A stretch of 64,000 nucleotides of DNA from Tetragenococcus koreensis (GCF_003795145.1 NZ_CP027786.1:1116001-1180000); one strand, 5' to 3'. Shown: positions 18,230 to 27,978, numbered from the stretch's first letter. Program-made: numbers and translations. The notes: generated by a model from the sequence alone, not told the origin.

Positions 18230-20605
18230 TTATTTAAATTTAACTTCAGTTGCTCCATTTCCCCCTTGATTTGCCGGAGCAAATTCAAAGCTTTTCACAC
18301 TGCGATGGTTTTTCAGATAATCCAGCACGCCTTTTCGTAAAGCGCCTGTTCCTTTTCCATGGACGATAGTCACTTGCGGATAACCAGCTAAAATCGCCGC
18401 GTCCAAATATTGATCAAGTTCATTTAAAGCATCTTCATAATGTTTTCCCCGTAAATCCAACTGGCTAGAAACATGTGAACCAGTAGAATTCAATGTAGAT
18501 ACATGACGTTTAGGCGTTTCTGGTTCTTTAGGCGCAACAGCCTGCAGATCTTCTTCATCCACATCCATTTTTAAAATACCTAATTGAACCTGCCATTTAT
18601 TTTTTCCTACTTTATCTAATAGATCGCCTCGTTGATTATAAGGAATCACTAAAACTTCATCGCCTGCTTTAAATTGTTTTTCTTTTTTGGCCTTTTGTAA
18701 AACTTTATTCTTTTTCAAGTGGTCTTCTGGTTGCTGCAATTGATTTAATTCACTCTTCGCCTGAATTAATTCATTTTCCTTCACATTTTTTTGACCACTT
18801 TGCTGTTGCATTTTCCGCAGATTTGAGATAATTTCATCTGATTTATCTTTTGCTTGTTCAACAATATCATTCGCTTTGTTACGGGCTTTGGCTAACTCAT
18901 TTTCTCTTTCTTCATAAAAATATTGGTAAGCCTCTTGTAGCTCCTTATGCAATTGTTCTGATTCGCTAACATAATGTCTTAATTCCAAATATTCAGTTTC
19001 AGCCATTTTACGACGGTTTTCTAAATCCGTAATCATTTCATTTAGATCTTGACTTTCACCATCCATAATTTGCTTAGCGGAATCAATAAGCGTTGATCTT
19101 AAACCTAAACGTCGCGAAATCTCAAAAGCATTACTGCGTCCTGGCACACCAATTAACAGCTTATAAGTGGGCCTTAGGGTGTCCACATCAAATTCCACAG
19201 AAGCATTTACTGTTTTAGGACGATTATAACCATAAACTTTTAGTTCAGGATAGTGTGTAGTTGCCATAACATATGCTTGTTTAGCAGCCAAATCGTCTAA
19301 AATCGCAATTGCTAAAGCCGCGCCTTCTTGTGGATCAGTTCCAGCACCTAATTCATCAAATAAAACCAAACTATTTTCATCTACTTTTTCTAATACTTCA
19401 ACAATCGTTGTCATATGAGAAGAAAAGGTTGATAAATTTTGTTCAATCGATTGTTCATCGCCAATATCTGCAAATACTTCATTAAAAATTCCCATTTGAC
19501 TATCTTCGCCAGCCGGAATGGGTAGGCCTGCTTGCCCCATTAACTGTAGTAAGCCTAATGTTTTTAGGGTAATTGTTTTTCCTCCCGTATTTGGCCCTGT
19601 AATAACTACAGCTTGATAGTCTTCACCAATCATAATATCATTGGCTACCACTTTGGATTGATCTAAAAGCGGATGCCTTGCCTCTTTAAAATACACATGA
19701 TTTTCTTGGTTAATGACTGGCACCACGGCTTTTAAGTCTTTAGCAAATCGTGCCTTAGCATTCATAAAGTCAAATTTTCCAATTACATAAGCATTATGCA
19801 AAATTTCCTTACGACTAGGCACTAGCTCTGCTGATAATTCAGCTAAAATACGAGCAACTTCATCTCTTTCAGCAATTTGATATTGCCGTAAACGATTATT
19901 TAATTCTACTACCTGTCCAGGTTCAATAAAAAGGGTTTGTCCAGAAGAGCTCTGGTCATGAACCACACCACCAAACACATTGCGGTTTTCTTGCCTTACA
20001 GGAATCACATAACGCTCATTACGCATGGTAACAAGCGCATCACTAAGATAACGGGCCTGCTTTCCATGAATAATCCCATCTAGGTTTTCCCGAATACTTT
20101 GTTCGCTGCGTGCAATGTTGCGACGAATGTTTTTTATCTCAGCAGATGCATCATCTGTGACCCGTCCGTCCTCATCAATCGCAGCCTTCAGGCGTTTTCT
20201 TAAGACCGGCAATGCTGTTAATTGTTCTTGCCAATCATATAAACGATAAAACTGAGTTTCGTCTTCTTTAAATTCTGCTAAAAAACGATCTACTTCTGCA
20301 GCTGTTGATAAAACGCGTGAAATTTGGGCTAACTCAACACCATTCAAATCAGCGCCAATTTCAATTCTTTTCATGTGAGGTTGAATATTTTCAACTTTAG
20401 GAATTGGAATTCCTCCACGCAAACGGAGAACTTTCATCGCATCATCTGTTTCTTCTAAATAAGAAGTAATCACAAGTTTATCTTTTACTGGTACTAAGCG
20501 CTGCAGTTCTTCTTTTCCCTGATCTGTTACCAGATGTTGTACAATTTGTGATTTCACTTGGTTAAATTCTAAGGTAGTTAGAATATCCTTATTTAATTCG
20601 TTCAT
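18230..20605 (-). CDS. mutS2: Endonuclease/ribosome-rescue ATPase MutS2
   Basis: MutS2 is a MutS-like ATPase with a C-terminal Smr nuclease domain. It has been linked to suppression of recombination and, in Bacillus, to rescue of collided ribosomes. From the preferred start the protein has 791 residues: a core/lever domain, an ATPase with Walker A GPNTGGKT near 336-343, Walker B LVLFDELGAGTDP, ATTHYPELK, a long coiled coil (about 500-620), a KOW-like linker, and the Smr domain with LDLRGKHYEDAL and VTIVHGKGTGALRKGV. The ATG at 20605 has AGGTG 8 bases upstream; the longer in-frame start at 20647 adds 14 non-conserved residues. Confidence 0.95.
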   Translation of the reverse strand: MNELNKDILTTLEFNQVKSQIVQHLVTDQGKEELQRLVPVKDKLVITSYLEETDDAMKVLRLRGGIPIPKVENIQPHMKRIEIGADLNGVELAQISRVLSTAAEVDRFLAEFKEDETQFYRLYDWQEQLTALPVLRKRLKAAIDEDGRVTDDASAEIKNIRRNIARSEQSIRENLDGIIHGKQARYLSDALVTMRNERYVIPVRQENRNVFGGVVHDQSSSGQTLFIEPGQVVELNNRLRQYQIAERDEVARILAELSAELVPSRKEILHNAYVIGKFDFMNAKARFAKDLKAVVPVINQENHVYFKEARHPLLDQSKVVANDIMIGEDYQAVVITGPNTGGKTITLKTLGLLQLMGQAGLPIPAGEDSQMGIFNEVFADIGDEQSIEQNLSTFSSHMTTIVEVLEKVDENSLVLFDELGAGTDPQEGAALAIAILDDLAAKQAYVMATTHYPELKVYGYNRPKTVNASVEFDVDTLRPTYKLLIGVPGRSNAFEISRRLGLRSTLIDSAKQIMDGESQDLNEMITDLENRRKMAETEYLELRHYVSESEQLHKELQEAYQYFYEERENELAKARNKANDIVEQAKDKSDEIISNLRKMQQQSGQKNVKENELIQAKSELNQLQQPEDHLKKNKVLQKAKKEKQFKAGDEVLVIPYNQRGDLLDKVGKNKWQVQLGILKMDVDEEDLQAVAPKEPETPKRHVSTLNSTGSHVSSQLDLRGKHYEDALNELDQYLDAAILAGYPQVTIVHGKGTGALRKGVLDYLKNHRSVKSFEFAPANQGGNGATEVKFK

Positions 20606-20693
20606 TTTGTTCACCTGCTTTCCCCTCATTTTCTCTATCTGCGTCAAAATAGAGCAGCTTTGCGTTCATTTGCAAAAAACTGCTCTATAATTT

Positions 20694-21236
20694 TCAAACA
20701 ATATTGGTTATCCATAATTTATCAAGCATGTTAGATAAAAATGGCGTCTTATCGACAATCAAATCAGCAGTGAAACTTCTAGTAAATATATTTTGAATGG
20801 CATCAATTGGCAACATCGTTAAAAGTTTTAAACATAATAAAATTGTTATATACATCAATACCGTATTCAGGATTCCTGCAACTAGCCAATCATCTTCAAG
20901 TACCCGCTTGAAACGAAGGTTCCTGACAAAAACCAAAACTAACTTGGTAAGTAGCCAGCCGAAAACTAACCAGCCAATAAAAGCAACGGCTGCATAATAT
21001 GCTTTATCTAGGCCAAATGACAATTCTTGACTGTAATAAACCATCTCTGTCTCCGGTGTTACAGATAAATATGGTACATATAATTCAATTTTTTCGCCCC
21101 ATTCTTCATAAACGCTCATGGCAAGAAAAAAAGAAAGGATACAACCTACAGTATATACTAGCTGTAAAGCTGTTGCTCGCCTTGCACCATTATAAAAAGA
21201 AAATAATAATAGTAAAAAGATTATAAATCCGATCAT
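20694..21236 (-). CDS. CvpA-family membrane protein
   Basis: A 180-residue integral membrane protein with about four hydrophobic segments (MIGFIIFLLLLFSF; TVGCILSFFLAMSVY; AVAFIGWLVFGWLLTKLVLVF; NTVLMYITILLCLKLL). Its place between zapA and mutS2 fits the CvpA/YshB family, named from colicin V production in E. coli but of unclear role in Firmicutes. The start overlaps closely with the end of zapA (17 bp apart), consistent with one operon. Confidence 0.85.
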   Translation of the reverse strand: MIGFIIFLLLLFSFYNGARRATALQLVYTVGCILSFFLAMSVYEEWGEKIELYVPYLSVTPETEMVYYSQELSFGLDKAYYAAVAFIGWLVFGWLLTKLVLVFVRNLRFKRVLEDDWLVAGILNTVLMYITILLCLKLLTMLPIDAIQNIFTRSFTADLIVDKTPFLSNMLDKLWITNIV

Positions 21237-21252
21237 CCAGTCTTCCTTTCTG

Positions 21253-21693
21253 CTAGCCCTGAGTTACTTTTTGTTGAATACTCTGCTTGCGGTTTTCATT
21301 TAATATTTGTTGTGCTTCTACATGGTTATTAATCTCCACGTCAGTTTTTCCTTGTTTTTCCAATACTTCTTTTGCTTCTTGCTCAATCTTTTCGATGCGT
21401 TGAACCTGGTTTTCAAGTTCCGTTACTTTAATTGCTTTTTTATGTAACGTGTCATTTTCCTCTTTTATTTTCAATAATTCTTCTTGTTTTTTTAACTGAT
21501 CTGACACCGCATTGATGGCAAGCAGAATCGCTGCTTGTTCATTCTCCATTTGCGAAGACATTTTCTTGATCTCTTTGAGCTGATCGTTGACAAGCTCAGT
21601 TACCATTTTCATGTGCTTTGGACTTTCTTTACTGATAATGGTGTAGTTCTGATTTTCAATCACCGCTTTAAAACGATTCTTCTGCTTTGCCAA
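21253..21693 (-). CDS. zapA: Cell division protein ZapA
   Basis: ZapA stabilises FtsZ protofilaments at the division site. The N-terminal globular part (RFKAVIENQNYTIISKESPKHM) matches the family, and the remainder from about residue 60 is an alpha-helical coiled coil rich in Lys/Glu/Gln (KKQEELLKIKEENDTLHKKA). At 146 residues it is longer than the typical 85-100, owing to the extended coiled coil. It is first in the zapA-cvpA-mutS2-trxA operon and divergent from rnhC. Confidence 0.88.
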   Translation of the reverse strand: MAKQKNRFKAVIENQNYTIISKESPKHMKMVTELVNDQLKEIKKMSSQMENEQAAILLAINAVSDQLKKQEELLKIKEENDTLHKKAIKVTELENQVQRIEKIEQEAKEVLEKQGKTDVEINNHVEAQQILNENRKQSIQQKVTQG

Positions 21694-21883
21694 TTCGTTC
21701 AGCCTCCCATGTTTTACAAGTATTTTCTCATTATAACACTTCTAATGTTTCTTCTTGAAAATACTTTTCTATTATAAAGGAAAATTTTAAATTTTTCCAC
21801 GTATTCATTTATTTTACTACATTTCAATTAAATACGCATTATGCTAAAATAAAGCCACTTATATTTAGAGAGGAAAATCCTTC

Positions 21884-22792
21884 ATGGGAACAACCGTCGT
21901 TAAGCTAACTACACAGAAATTAAAAGATGCTGCACTATATTATAAACCTTATACAACACCACGTAAGATTCCTTACGCCGCTTTTTTCGCTAAAAAAGAT
22001 GGGATCACTATTACCGCCTACAATTCTGGGAAAGTAATGTTTCAAGGGGATAACGAGGAGAAAGAAGCCTCGTTATGGCAAAACGGACAAGTAGATAAAC
22101 CGAAACACACAGCCAGCCTACCTGCTGATTTCGCTCAAAAAAGTATTATTGGCAGCGATGAAGTCGGTAATGGCAGTTATTTTGGTCCTTTAGTCGTTTG
22201 TGCTGTCTATGCGGATAAAACACACTTAAAACCGCTAAAACAACTAGGTGTCAAAGACTCTAAAATGCTAAGTGACACGCAAATTTTGACACTTGCTCCT
22301 AAAATAAAAGAATTAGTCCCTTATCAAAAACTAGTGGTTACGCCGCAAAAATATAATCAAATACAGCCAAAGTATAATGCTGTACACATGAAAGTCGTCT
22401 TGCATAATCAATGTATTCAACTATTATTACAAAAAATTAGTCCTAAAGTACCCGAAGCGATCTTAATTGACCAGTTTGCTAAAGAAACCACCTATCGCAA
22501 GTATTTAAAAACCGAAGAAAATCCAGTGACTCAAAACCTTTATTTTATTACTAAAGGCGAACAATACCATTTGGCTGTCGCAGCAGCTTCGATTATTTGT
22601 CGTGCAGAATTTTTGGATTCGCTCAAACAACAATCTCAAGAAGTGGGTATCGAACTCCCCTCTGGAGCAGGTTCGAAATCTGATAAGCAAGCAGCCAAAG
22701 TCATAAAAAAAGGCGGCGTTGAGTTACTAGCTCATCATGCGAAACTACACTTTAAAAATACTGAGAAGGCAAAGAAAATGGTACAAAACTAA
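21884..22792 (+). CDS. rnhC: Ribonuclease HIII
   Basis: Cleaves RNA in RNA-DNA hybrids. The 302 residues have the RNase HIII layout: an N-terminal TBP-like domain (about 1-80) and a type II RNase H domain. Catalytic residues are visible in IIGSDEVGNGSYFGPLVV (Asp92, Glu93), GVKDSKMLSD and ILIDQFA. AGAGAGG-like ribosome site and ATG at 21884. It is divergent from zapA, as in most Firmicutes, and is followed by a terminator. Confidence 0.95.
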   Translation: MGTTVVKLTTQKLKDAALYYKPYTTPRKIPYAAFFAKKDGITITAYNSGKVMFQGDNEEKEASLWQNGQVDKPKHTASLPADFAQKSIIGSDEVGNGSYFGPLVVCAVYADKTHLKPLKQLGVKDSKMLSDTQILTLAPKIKELVPYQKLVVTPQKYNQIQPKYNAVHMKVVLHNQCIQLLLQKISPKVPEAILIDQFAKETTYRKYLKTEENPVTQNLYFITKGEQYHLAVAAASIICRAEFLDSLKQQSQEVGIELPSGAGSKSDKQAAKVIKKGGVELLAHHAKLHFKNTEKAKKMVQN

Positions 22793-22884
22793 TATTGCTT
22801 GTGAAGATTGGTTAGCAAAACTAGCTAATCAAAGAAAAAATTAATTGGACGCGATCTGTCTTTTTTACTTTTTTAATAAAAAGT

Positions 22885-22929
22885 CCTTCTTCTGGCACCA
22901 ACAAATGTGAGCCAGAAGAAGGCTTTTTA
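22885..22929. terminator. Bidirectional terminator between rnhC and the CHR genes
   Basis: A 12-bp stem CCTTCTTCTGGC / GCCAGAAGAAGG with a 14-nt loop, followed by CTTTTTAT on the plus strand and by ACTTTTT on the minus strand. Confidence 0.88.
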
Positions 22930-23502
22930 TTAACCAAATTGAAAGACGATACCGATAAGAGCCGATAAAGCAATGAAAATAACTGGATGCAGGTTTTTAA
23001 ACAGCTTGTGCCTCATGGCAAAAAATAAAACAATGGCTAAAACAAGCGACTTCCAGTTAATAAACCCGAACCAGTTACCTGCAAAAAGCTGCGAACTGTC
23101 AAACAGGTCCATCCATACAACAGAAAATCCAGCTGCTGCGATAAGCGCAGTCGAAGCAGGTCTTAATCCGTAAAATACGGCATCAACATAAAAATTATTG
23201 CGAAATTTCGTTAAAAAACCACCAATGATCATAATAATGATGATGGCAGGCGAAACAAGCCCCACCGTGGCAATAATACCGCCAACAGGGCCAACAGTTA
23301 AATAGCCGACATAAGTCGCCATATTTATTCCGATTGCGCCTGGCGTTGATTCAGAAATGGCAATCATATCAGCTAGCTGACCATAGGTAAACCAGCCCGT
23401 TCGATCGGCCATGTCATATAAAAAAGGCATCGTAGCAAGCCCACCACCAACAGAAAATAATCCAGTCTTAAAAAACTCATAAAAAAGTTGTAAATAAATC
23501 AT
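22930..23502 (-). CDS. CHR-family (chromate transporter-like) protein, second half
   Basis: A 190-residue membrane protein with one CHR domain. Its N-terminus FFKTGLFSVGGGLATMPFLY matches the family signature and is repeated in the gene just upstream. Two-gene CHR systems with one domain per protein are thought to assemble as heterodimers. Substrate is uncertain: chromate and sulfate are the classic ones, but many Firmicutes members are uncharacterised. About five hydrophobic helices are visible. The start overlaps the stop of the upstream gene (ATGA). Confidence 0.85.
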   Translation of the reverse strand: MIYLQLFYEFFKTGLFSVGGGLATMPFLYDMADRTGWFTYGQLADMIAISESTPGAIGINMATYVGYLTVGPVGGIIATVGLVSPAIIIIMIIGGFLTKFRNNFYVDAVFYGLRPASTALIAAAGFSVVWMDLFDSSQLFAGNWFGFINWKSLVLAIVLFFAMRHKLFKNLHPVIFIALSALIGIVFQFG

Positions 23503-24047
23503 TCTTGATGACGGCTCCTTTCTTGCAATTTAGCAGCAACTCCGATAAAAGCAGCTAAAATAATAAATAATACGGGAGATAGGCTGGTAGAAACCGATAA
23601 TATAAAGATAAGAGCAAAAATGGCGATCCCTACTTTATCTACGATTGAATTCTGCCAAAGTTTTAATACAGCATTTAAAATCAGAACATACACGCTCACT
23701 CGAATGCCAGCAAAAGCATTTTGTATGATAGCTAATTCGGAAAAATTTCTCATAAACATAGAAATTAGTGTAATAATAATGTAGGATGGAAAAGCAAACC
23801 CCAGAGTCGCTACGATTCCTCCTAATGCGCCTTTTTGTTTCTGACCAATAAAAGTCGACGTATTAACGGCAATAATTCCTGGTGTCGTCTGTCCAATCGC
23901 AAAATAATCGACAAGCTCTTCTTCTGTCGTCCACTTTTTTGTTTCAACCACTTCTCTTTGAAGAATAGGTAGCATTGCATAACCGCCGCCAAAAGTTAAC
24001 ACCCCAATGCGACTAAAAGTAAAAAATAAATCAATGAGTATATTCAT
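23499..24047 (-). CDS. CHR-family (chromate transporter-like) protein, first half
   Basis: A 182-residue single-domain CHR protein. The motif FFTFSRIGVLTFGGGYAMLPIL is the N-terminal signature, followed by FAIGQTTPGIIAVNTSTFIG, a conserved transport segment shared with the partner (IAISESTPGAIGINMATYVG). The strong AAGGAGGAG ribosome site precedes ATG at 24047. A 24-bp inverted repeat lies 27 bp upstream at 24074-24097. It forms a two-gene operon with the second half. Confidence 0.86.
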   Translation of the reverse strand: MNILIDLFFTFSRIGVLTFGGGYAMLPILQREVVETKKWTTEEELVDYFAIGQTTPGIIAVNTSTFIGQKQKGALGGIVATLGFAFPSYIIITLISMFMRNFSELAIIQNAFAGIRVSVYVLILNAVLKLWQNSIVDKVGIAIFALIFILSVSTSLSPVLFIILAAFIGVAAKLQERSRHQE

Positions 24048-24073
24048 GGCTCTCCTCCTTAATCCCCTAATAC

Positions 24074-24097
24074 TTCATATGAAACAAACCATATGAA
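24074..24097. promoter_or_regulatory. Inverted repeat upstream of the CHR operon (candidate operator)
   Basis: TTCATATG-N8-CATATGAA, exact arms, 27 bp before the first CHR gene. The position between promoter region and start fits repressor binding. No regulator gene adjoins it. Confidence 0.45.
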
Positions 24098-24219
24098 TCG
24101 TAAAAAATTTCATCAACTGATATGTTACCATTAAGATAGTAACAAAACCAGAAAACCTCATAAACGTATAAAGTAAACGAATTACGATTATTTTAGAAAT
24201 TTAATTACATAAGTCACTC

Positions 24220-24248
24220 TTGTGTATTCGATTGATTTGGATTATAAT
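24220..24248 (+). promoter_or_regulatory. Promoter of tRNA-Gly
   Basis: TTGTGT (24220-24225), 17-bp spacer, TATAAT (24243-24248), ending 12 bp before the tRNA 5' end. Confidence 0.75.
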
Positions 24249-24260
24249 AGTTTTTGTTGT

Positions 24261-24331
24261 GCGGGTGTAGTTTAGTGGTAAAACAGAAGCTTCCCAAGCT
24301 TCCGTCGCGAGTTCGATTCTCGTCACCCGCT
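24261..24331 (+). tRNA. tRNA-Gly (anticodon CCC)
   Basis: A 71-nt cloverleaf. Acceptor GCGGGTG pairs with CACCCGC, discriminator T. The anticodon stem GAAGC/GCTTC encloses loop TTCCCAA, anticodon CCC, reading GGG. T-arm GCGAG-TTCGATT-CTCGT. CCA is not encoded. It has its own promoter and terminator. Confidence 0.94.
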
Positions 24332-24339
24332 TAGATTTG

Positions 24340-24370
24340 AAACGTTGATACAGCAACGTTTCTTTTTTTA
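24340..24370 (+). terminator. Terminator of tRNA-Gly
   Basis: AAACGTTG-ATACAG-CAACGTTT followed by CTTTTTTTAT. Confidence 0.85.
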
Positions 24371-24634
24371 TGTGCAATTTGTTTTGCAGTGTATAATGTA
24401 GTTTCTCATACAAAAAAGCCACTGTAAAAAAATAATTGTTAAATAACAAGATAGAGAATGAATCATCAAAATAACCCCTATGTTTAAAGAGATGGAGGTT
24501 GTTTTACAGATTCATTCCCCGAGATAGAAAAAATAGAAAATAAAACATTGATCGAAAACCAGAAAAACTCAGCAAGTTAAATGATCTTGTTAAATTCTAT
24601 TTTATCTTTTTATTCGTTGTAATCGTCATAATGT

Positions 24635-24674
24635 AAAAAAGGTGGAGATCAGCTAATACTGACCTCCACTTTTT
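24635..24674 (-). terminator. Terminator of the opuA operon
   Basis: Minus strand GTGGAGGTCAG-TATTAG-CTGATCTCCAC followed by CTTTTTT, 25-30 bp after the opuAC stop. Confidence 0.87.
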
Positions 24675-24698
24675 AACTTTATGACGAACTAACAGACA

Positions 24699-25583
24699 TT
24701 ATTCTGCGTCAGCTGTCCATTCGTCTACCTTATCTTGGTTGTCTTCAATCCAATTTCTAGCAGCTTCTTCTGGATCAGTACCATCTTCAATGTCTAACAT
24801 TACAGTGTTCATATCATCTTCATCCCATTCGAAGTTATCTAATATACTGTAAACTTCAGGCATGTCGTCTTCTAAACCTTCACGGACCATAGTATGAATA
24901 CTTTCAGCATCACCCATTGTTCCTTCTGGGTCATCTAGATATTTTAGATCATATCTTTCAAACATCCAGTGTGGAGACCAGCCAGTAATAACAATTGGGT
25001 CTTCATTTTGAATCGCACTACCCAATTGTGAAGTCATCGCCCCACTAGAAGATGGTGTAACTTCCCAGTCAGCTAGGTTGTCATATGTTTCAACTGTATC
25101 TTCTGCTGCTGAAACCACACCAGCACCTGGTTCAATACCAATAATTTCTTGATCAGGTACTTGATCATCTAAATCTTCGATGGAATCTACGTCCATGTAT
25201 TCAGGTACAACAAGGCCTAATTGAGCTGCATCTGGCAAATTTGGACCTAAGTCTTCTACTTCGTCACCAAATTCTTCGTATTGCGCTTCATGCGTTACAG
25301 GCAACCAAGCGGCTACCATACCATCTGATTCGCCGTTAGCGACAGCTTCCCACATTACCGCATTATCTAATGGGGTAATATTTACATTATAACCCATGTC
25401 TTCTAACACTTGACCTACAACGTTGGTTGAAGCCACTTCTGTATCCCATTCTACCATCGATAAGTTGACTTCATCACCGCCTGCGTTACCACCGCCGGCA
25501 TCGTTATCTCCTCCGCCATTACTGCATGCTGCTAATAATAGTGTTGAACTTAACGCCAATATACCTACTAACTTCTTCTTCAA
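24699..25583 (-). CDS. opuAC: Glycine betaine/choline-type ABC transporter, substrate-binding lipoprotein
   Basis: The extracytoplasmic binding subunit of an OpuA-type compatible-solute importer, 294 residues. The signal peptide ends in the lipobox LLAAC (Cys20), followed by a Gly/Asp-rich linker. Many Trp residues (VEWDTEV, AAWLPVT, GWSPHWMFERY) suit the aromatic cage that holds quaternary ammonium ligands. The mature part is extremely acidic: I count about 70 Asp/Glu and 5 Lys/Arg, a halophile-like surface. It lies 200 bp after opuAB with a hairpin in the gap, so its expression may be set apart from the other subunits. Confidence 0.93.
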   Translation of the reverse strand: MKKKLVGILALSSTLLLAACSNGGGDNDAGGGNAGGDEVNLSMVEWDTEVASTNVVGQVLEDMGYNVNITPLDNAVMWEAVANGESDGMVAAWLPVTHEAQYEEFGDEVEDLGPNLPDAAQLGLVVPEYMDVDSIEDLDDQVPDQEIIGIEPGAGVVSAAEDTVETYDNLADWEVTPSSSGAMTSQLGSAIQNEDPIVITGWSPHWMFERYDLKYLDDPEGTMGDAESIHTMVREGLEDDMPEVYSILDNFEWDEDDMNTVMLDIEDGTDPEEAARNWIEDNQDKVDEWTADAE

Positions 25584-25664
25584 ACTAAAACATCCTTTCC
25601 TTTATTTTTAAAAATTGTAAAACAATTTTTGTTATCACATTTCAAAATAGACAACAAAAGAAAT

Positions 25665-25684
25665 GCAAGATCATTCGGTCTTGC
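25665..25684. other. Hairpin between opuAB and opuAC
   Basis: GCAAGA-TCATTCGG-TCTTGC in the 200-bp gap. No strong T-run follows on the minus strand, so it is more likely a processing or attenuation site than a full terminator. Confidence 0.4.
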
Positions 25685-25783
25685 AAGTCTTTTACTTGCC
25701 TTATACTATTTTACCAACTTTCGACGTTCTTTTGTTTCTATTGAAAGTTGTCTAATACTTTAGAACTTTATGGCAGATCAATT

Positions 25784-26644
25784 TTAATCTTCACTTGAAC
25801 TGCTCCCGTTAGTATTCAAGTTTTGTGTAAAGCGGTCCATAATAATTGCTAAGATAACAATTGCTAAACCATAAACAAAACCATTACCTACTTGGGAACG
25901 TTGCACGGCGGATAGAACACCTTGTCCTAATCCAGGTGCACCGATCATTGAAGCAATAACAACCATTGATAATGCTAACATCATAGTTTGGTTGATACCA
26001 GCAAAAATATTTCCCTTAGCCAGTGGCATTTCTAATTTGAATAGTTTTTGCCAGCCGGTTCCACCAAAGGAATCGGAAGCTTCCACTAATTCGGTTGGCA
26101 CTTGACGAATACCTAGATTTGTCATCCGCACGGTTGGCGGTAATGAGAAGATCACCGAAGCAAATACTCCAGGAACCATACCGATACCAAAGAAGGCTAC
26201 AGCTGGGATCAAATAAACAAATCCTGGCATGGTTTGCATAAAGTCAAGAATTGGCGTAATGATATTTCTTGCGATTTCGCTTTTAGACATTAACACACCT
26301 GCTGGTACACCAATAATAACGGAAATCAAACTCGAAATAATAACCAGCGTAATTGTATTTAACAAGTCACCCCACAAGTCTTGGTTATAAATAAATAATA
26401 ATCCAAGAAATGTAAACGTAGGTAATTGCCATTTTTTTCCACTAAGGAAAAAGGCTAATACTGTTATTATTACAATGAAGAGTAATGGATGAATTGCTGA
26501 CAAACCAGTCGTCATCCAGTCCATTATCGTTTGTCCCAGTGATTGTAAGAATGAGAAGAAAACTGACCAATGTTCAGTTAGCCAATCAACGCCGGTATCG
26601 ACCCATTCAGACAGCGGGATTTCATTTTGTAGAAAATCAAGCAT
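25784..26644 (-). CDS. opuAB: Glycine betaine ABC transporter permease
   Basis: The 286-residue membrane subunit of the OpuA-type importer. At least five transmembrane helices are visible, including [18 protein letters not shown] and [20 protein letters not shown], and the ProW-type cytoplasmic loop ([25 protein letters not shown]) that contacts the ATPase. Unlike the fused Lactococcus protein OpuABC, the binding domain here is a separate gene. Its start overlaps opuAA by 8 bp. Confidence 0.94.
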   Translation of the reverse strand: MLDFLQNEIPLSEWVDTGVDWLTEHWSVFFSFLQSLGQTIMDWMTTGLSAIHPLLFIVIITVLAFFLSGKKWQLPTFTFLGLLFIYNQDLWGDLLNTITLVIISSLISVIIGVPAGVLMSKSEIARNIITPILDFMQTMPGFVYLIPAVAFFGIGMVPGVFASVIFSLPPTVRMTNLGIRQVPTELVEASDSFGGTGWQKLFKLEMPLAKGNIFAGINQTMMLALSMVVIASMIGAPGLGQGVLSAVQRSQVGNGFVYGLAIVILAIIMDRFTQNLNTNGSSSSED

Positions 26645-27893
26645 CTGCGCTCACTCCTTCCTTTTCAGTTGTTGTTTCAGCTGTTTCGTCAGTTTTAGCA
26701 GTTGTTTCTTCCTTGTCAGTATCGGTCATAGCGCCAATCACGCTACCACGTACCACAACGCCTACTACCCGATCATTATCATCCACAACCGCTAATGGAG
26801 CTGCAGAGTTATAAATCATATCAAAGATATCGGTCACTAATGTGTCTTTTTGGACTTTTTGCACATTCTTATCCAATACTTCTTTGAGTGGCTTATCATT
26901 TTTACGTGCGTCCAATGCTTCTTCAGCCGTCAAACTACCATCTAAATGACGTTTGCGATCGACAGCTAGCAGCATACTGATTTCTTCTTTACGCATCCGT
27001 TGTAAAGCAACATTAGGTCCGTCTGCTTCTACATTAATAGTCAAAGCAGGTTCCATAATATTTTCAGCTGTCAAGACTTTCGAACGATCGACATCTTCGG
27101 TAAATTCGCGGACAAAATCGTTGGCTGGGTTCGTCAAGATTTCCTCTCCAGTACCAATTTGCATAATTTCGCCATCACGCATTAACGCGATTCGATCTCC
27201 GATACGCAATGCTTCATTCAAATCGTGGGTAATGAAAATGATCGTTTTTTGGACTCTTTCTTGTAAATCCATTAGGTCATCTTGCATATCCCGACGAATT
27301 AATGGGTCTAATGCAGAGAACGCTTCGTCCATCAACAAGATTTCAGGATCATTCGCCAGTGCCCGAGCTAAGCCGACACGTTGTTGCATTCCACCGGATA
27401 ATTGGTTTGGATATTGATCTTTCACTGAAAGCAAACCAGAATTATCTAAAGCATCTTCAGCTTTTTTACGTCGTTCTTCTTTTGCTACGCCGCGTACTTC
27501 TAGACCATATTCGGTATTTTCCAAAATCGTTCGTTGCGGAAAAAGTCCGAAATTTTGGAAAACCATGTTAATTTTAGTACGACGAACTTCGCGCAAGTCT
27601 TCTTTAGACATTTTTGCCACGTCTTCATCATCGATGTAAACTTCACCTGAAGTTGGTTCGATCAATCGATTAATCATCCGTACCAAAGTAGATTTCCCAC
27701 TACCAGAAAGACCCATGATTACAAAGACTTCGCCTTCATTGACATCAAAACTGACATCATGAACACCCACCGTTGCTCCGGTTTCTTTTAGGATTTCTTG
27801 TTTGGATTTTCCTGCTTTAACCTGTTCAAGCGCTTGTTGGGTTCTTCTACCAAACACTTTGGTTAAATGTTCTATTCGAACTTTTTTACTCAA
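26637..27893 (-). CDS. opuAA: Glycine betaine ABC transporter ATP-binding protein with CBS domains
   Basis: The ATPase of the importer, 418 residues. It has Walker [10 protein letters not shown] (61-69), signature [15 protein letters not shown], Walker [13 protein letters not shown] and the H-loop [11 protein letters not shown]. Two CBS motifs follow (about 280-390), the ionic-strength sensor of OpuA, and then an acidic Thr/Glu-rich tail. An N-terminal [17 protein letters not shown] segment is typical of OpuA ATPases. Upstream is a sigma-A promoter overlapped by a BusR-type operator, with busR next to it. Confidence 0.95.
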   Translation of the reverse strand: MSKKVRIEHLTKVFGRRTQQALEQVKAGKSKQEILKETGATVGVHDVSFDVNEGEVFVIMGLSGSGKSTLVRMINRLIEPTSGEVYIDDEDVAKMSKEDLREVRRTKINMVFQNFGLFPQRTILENTEYGLEVRGVAKEERRKKAEDALDNSGLLSVKDQYPNQLSGGMQQRVGLARALANDPEILLMDEAFSALDPLIRRDMQDDLMDLQERVQKTIIFITHDLNEALRIGDRIALMRDGEIMQIGTGEEILTNPANDFVREFTEDVDRSKVLTAENIMEPALTINVEADGPNVALQRMRKEEISMLLAVDRKRHLDGSLTAEEALDARKNDKPLKEVLDKNVQKVQKDTLVTDIFDMIYNSAAPLAVVDDNDRVVGVVVRGSVIGAMTDTDKEETTAKTDETAETTTEKEGVSADA

Positions 27894-27940
27894 AAGTAAA
27901 CACTCCTTATTTTCTTAAACTCTTTCAGAAAACTCCCATG

Positions 27941-27978
27941 AAAGTGACCATACAATCGTAACATCAAGTTGTCACTTT
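27941..27978. promoter_or_regulatory. BusR-type operator
   Basis: AAAGTGAC (27941-27948) and its complement GTCACTTT (27971-27978) separated by exactly 22 bp, overlapping the opuAA promoter. GTGAC half-sites with this wide spacing fit what I recall of streptococcal BusR, a tetramer that bridges two half-sites. Confidence 0.72.

Larger units (their letters stand above)
24332..24698. other. Intergenic region, two terminators, nothing else seen
   Basis: Between tRNA-Gly and opuAC. The ends hold terminators (24340-24370 and 24635-24674). The 260 bp between are AT-rich, with no supported gene or motif. Confidence 0.5.

Noticed and set aside
24201-24449. ORF across tRNA-Gly on the minus strand
   Set aside because: It is antisense to the tRNA and its terminator, with no ribosome site.
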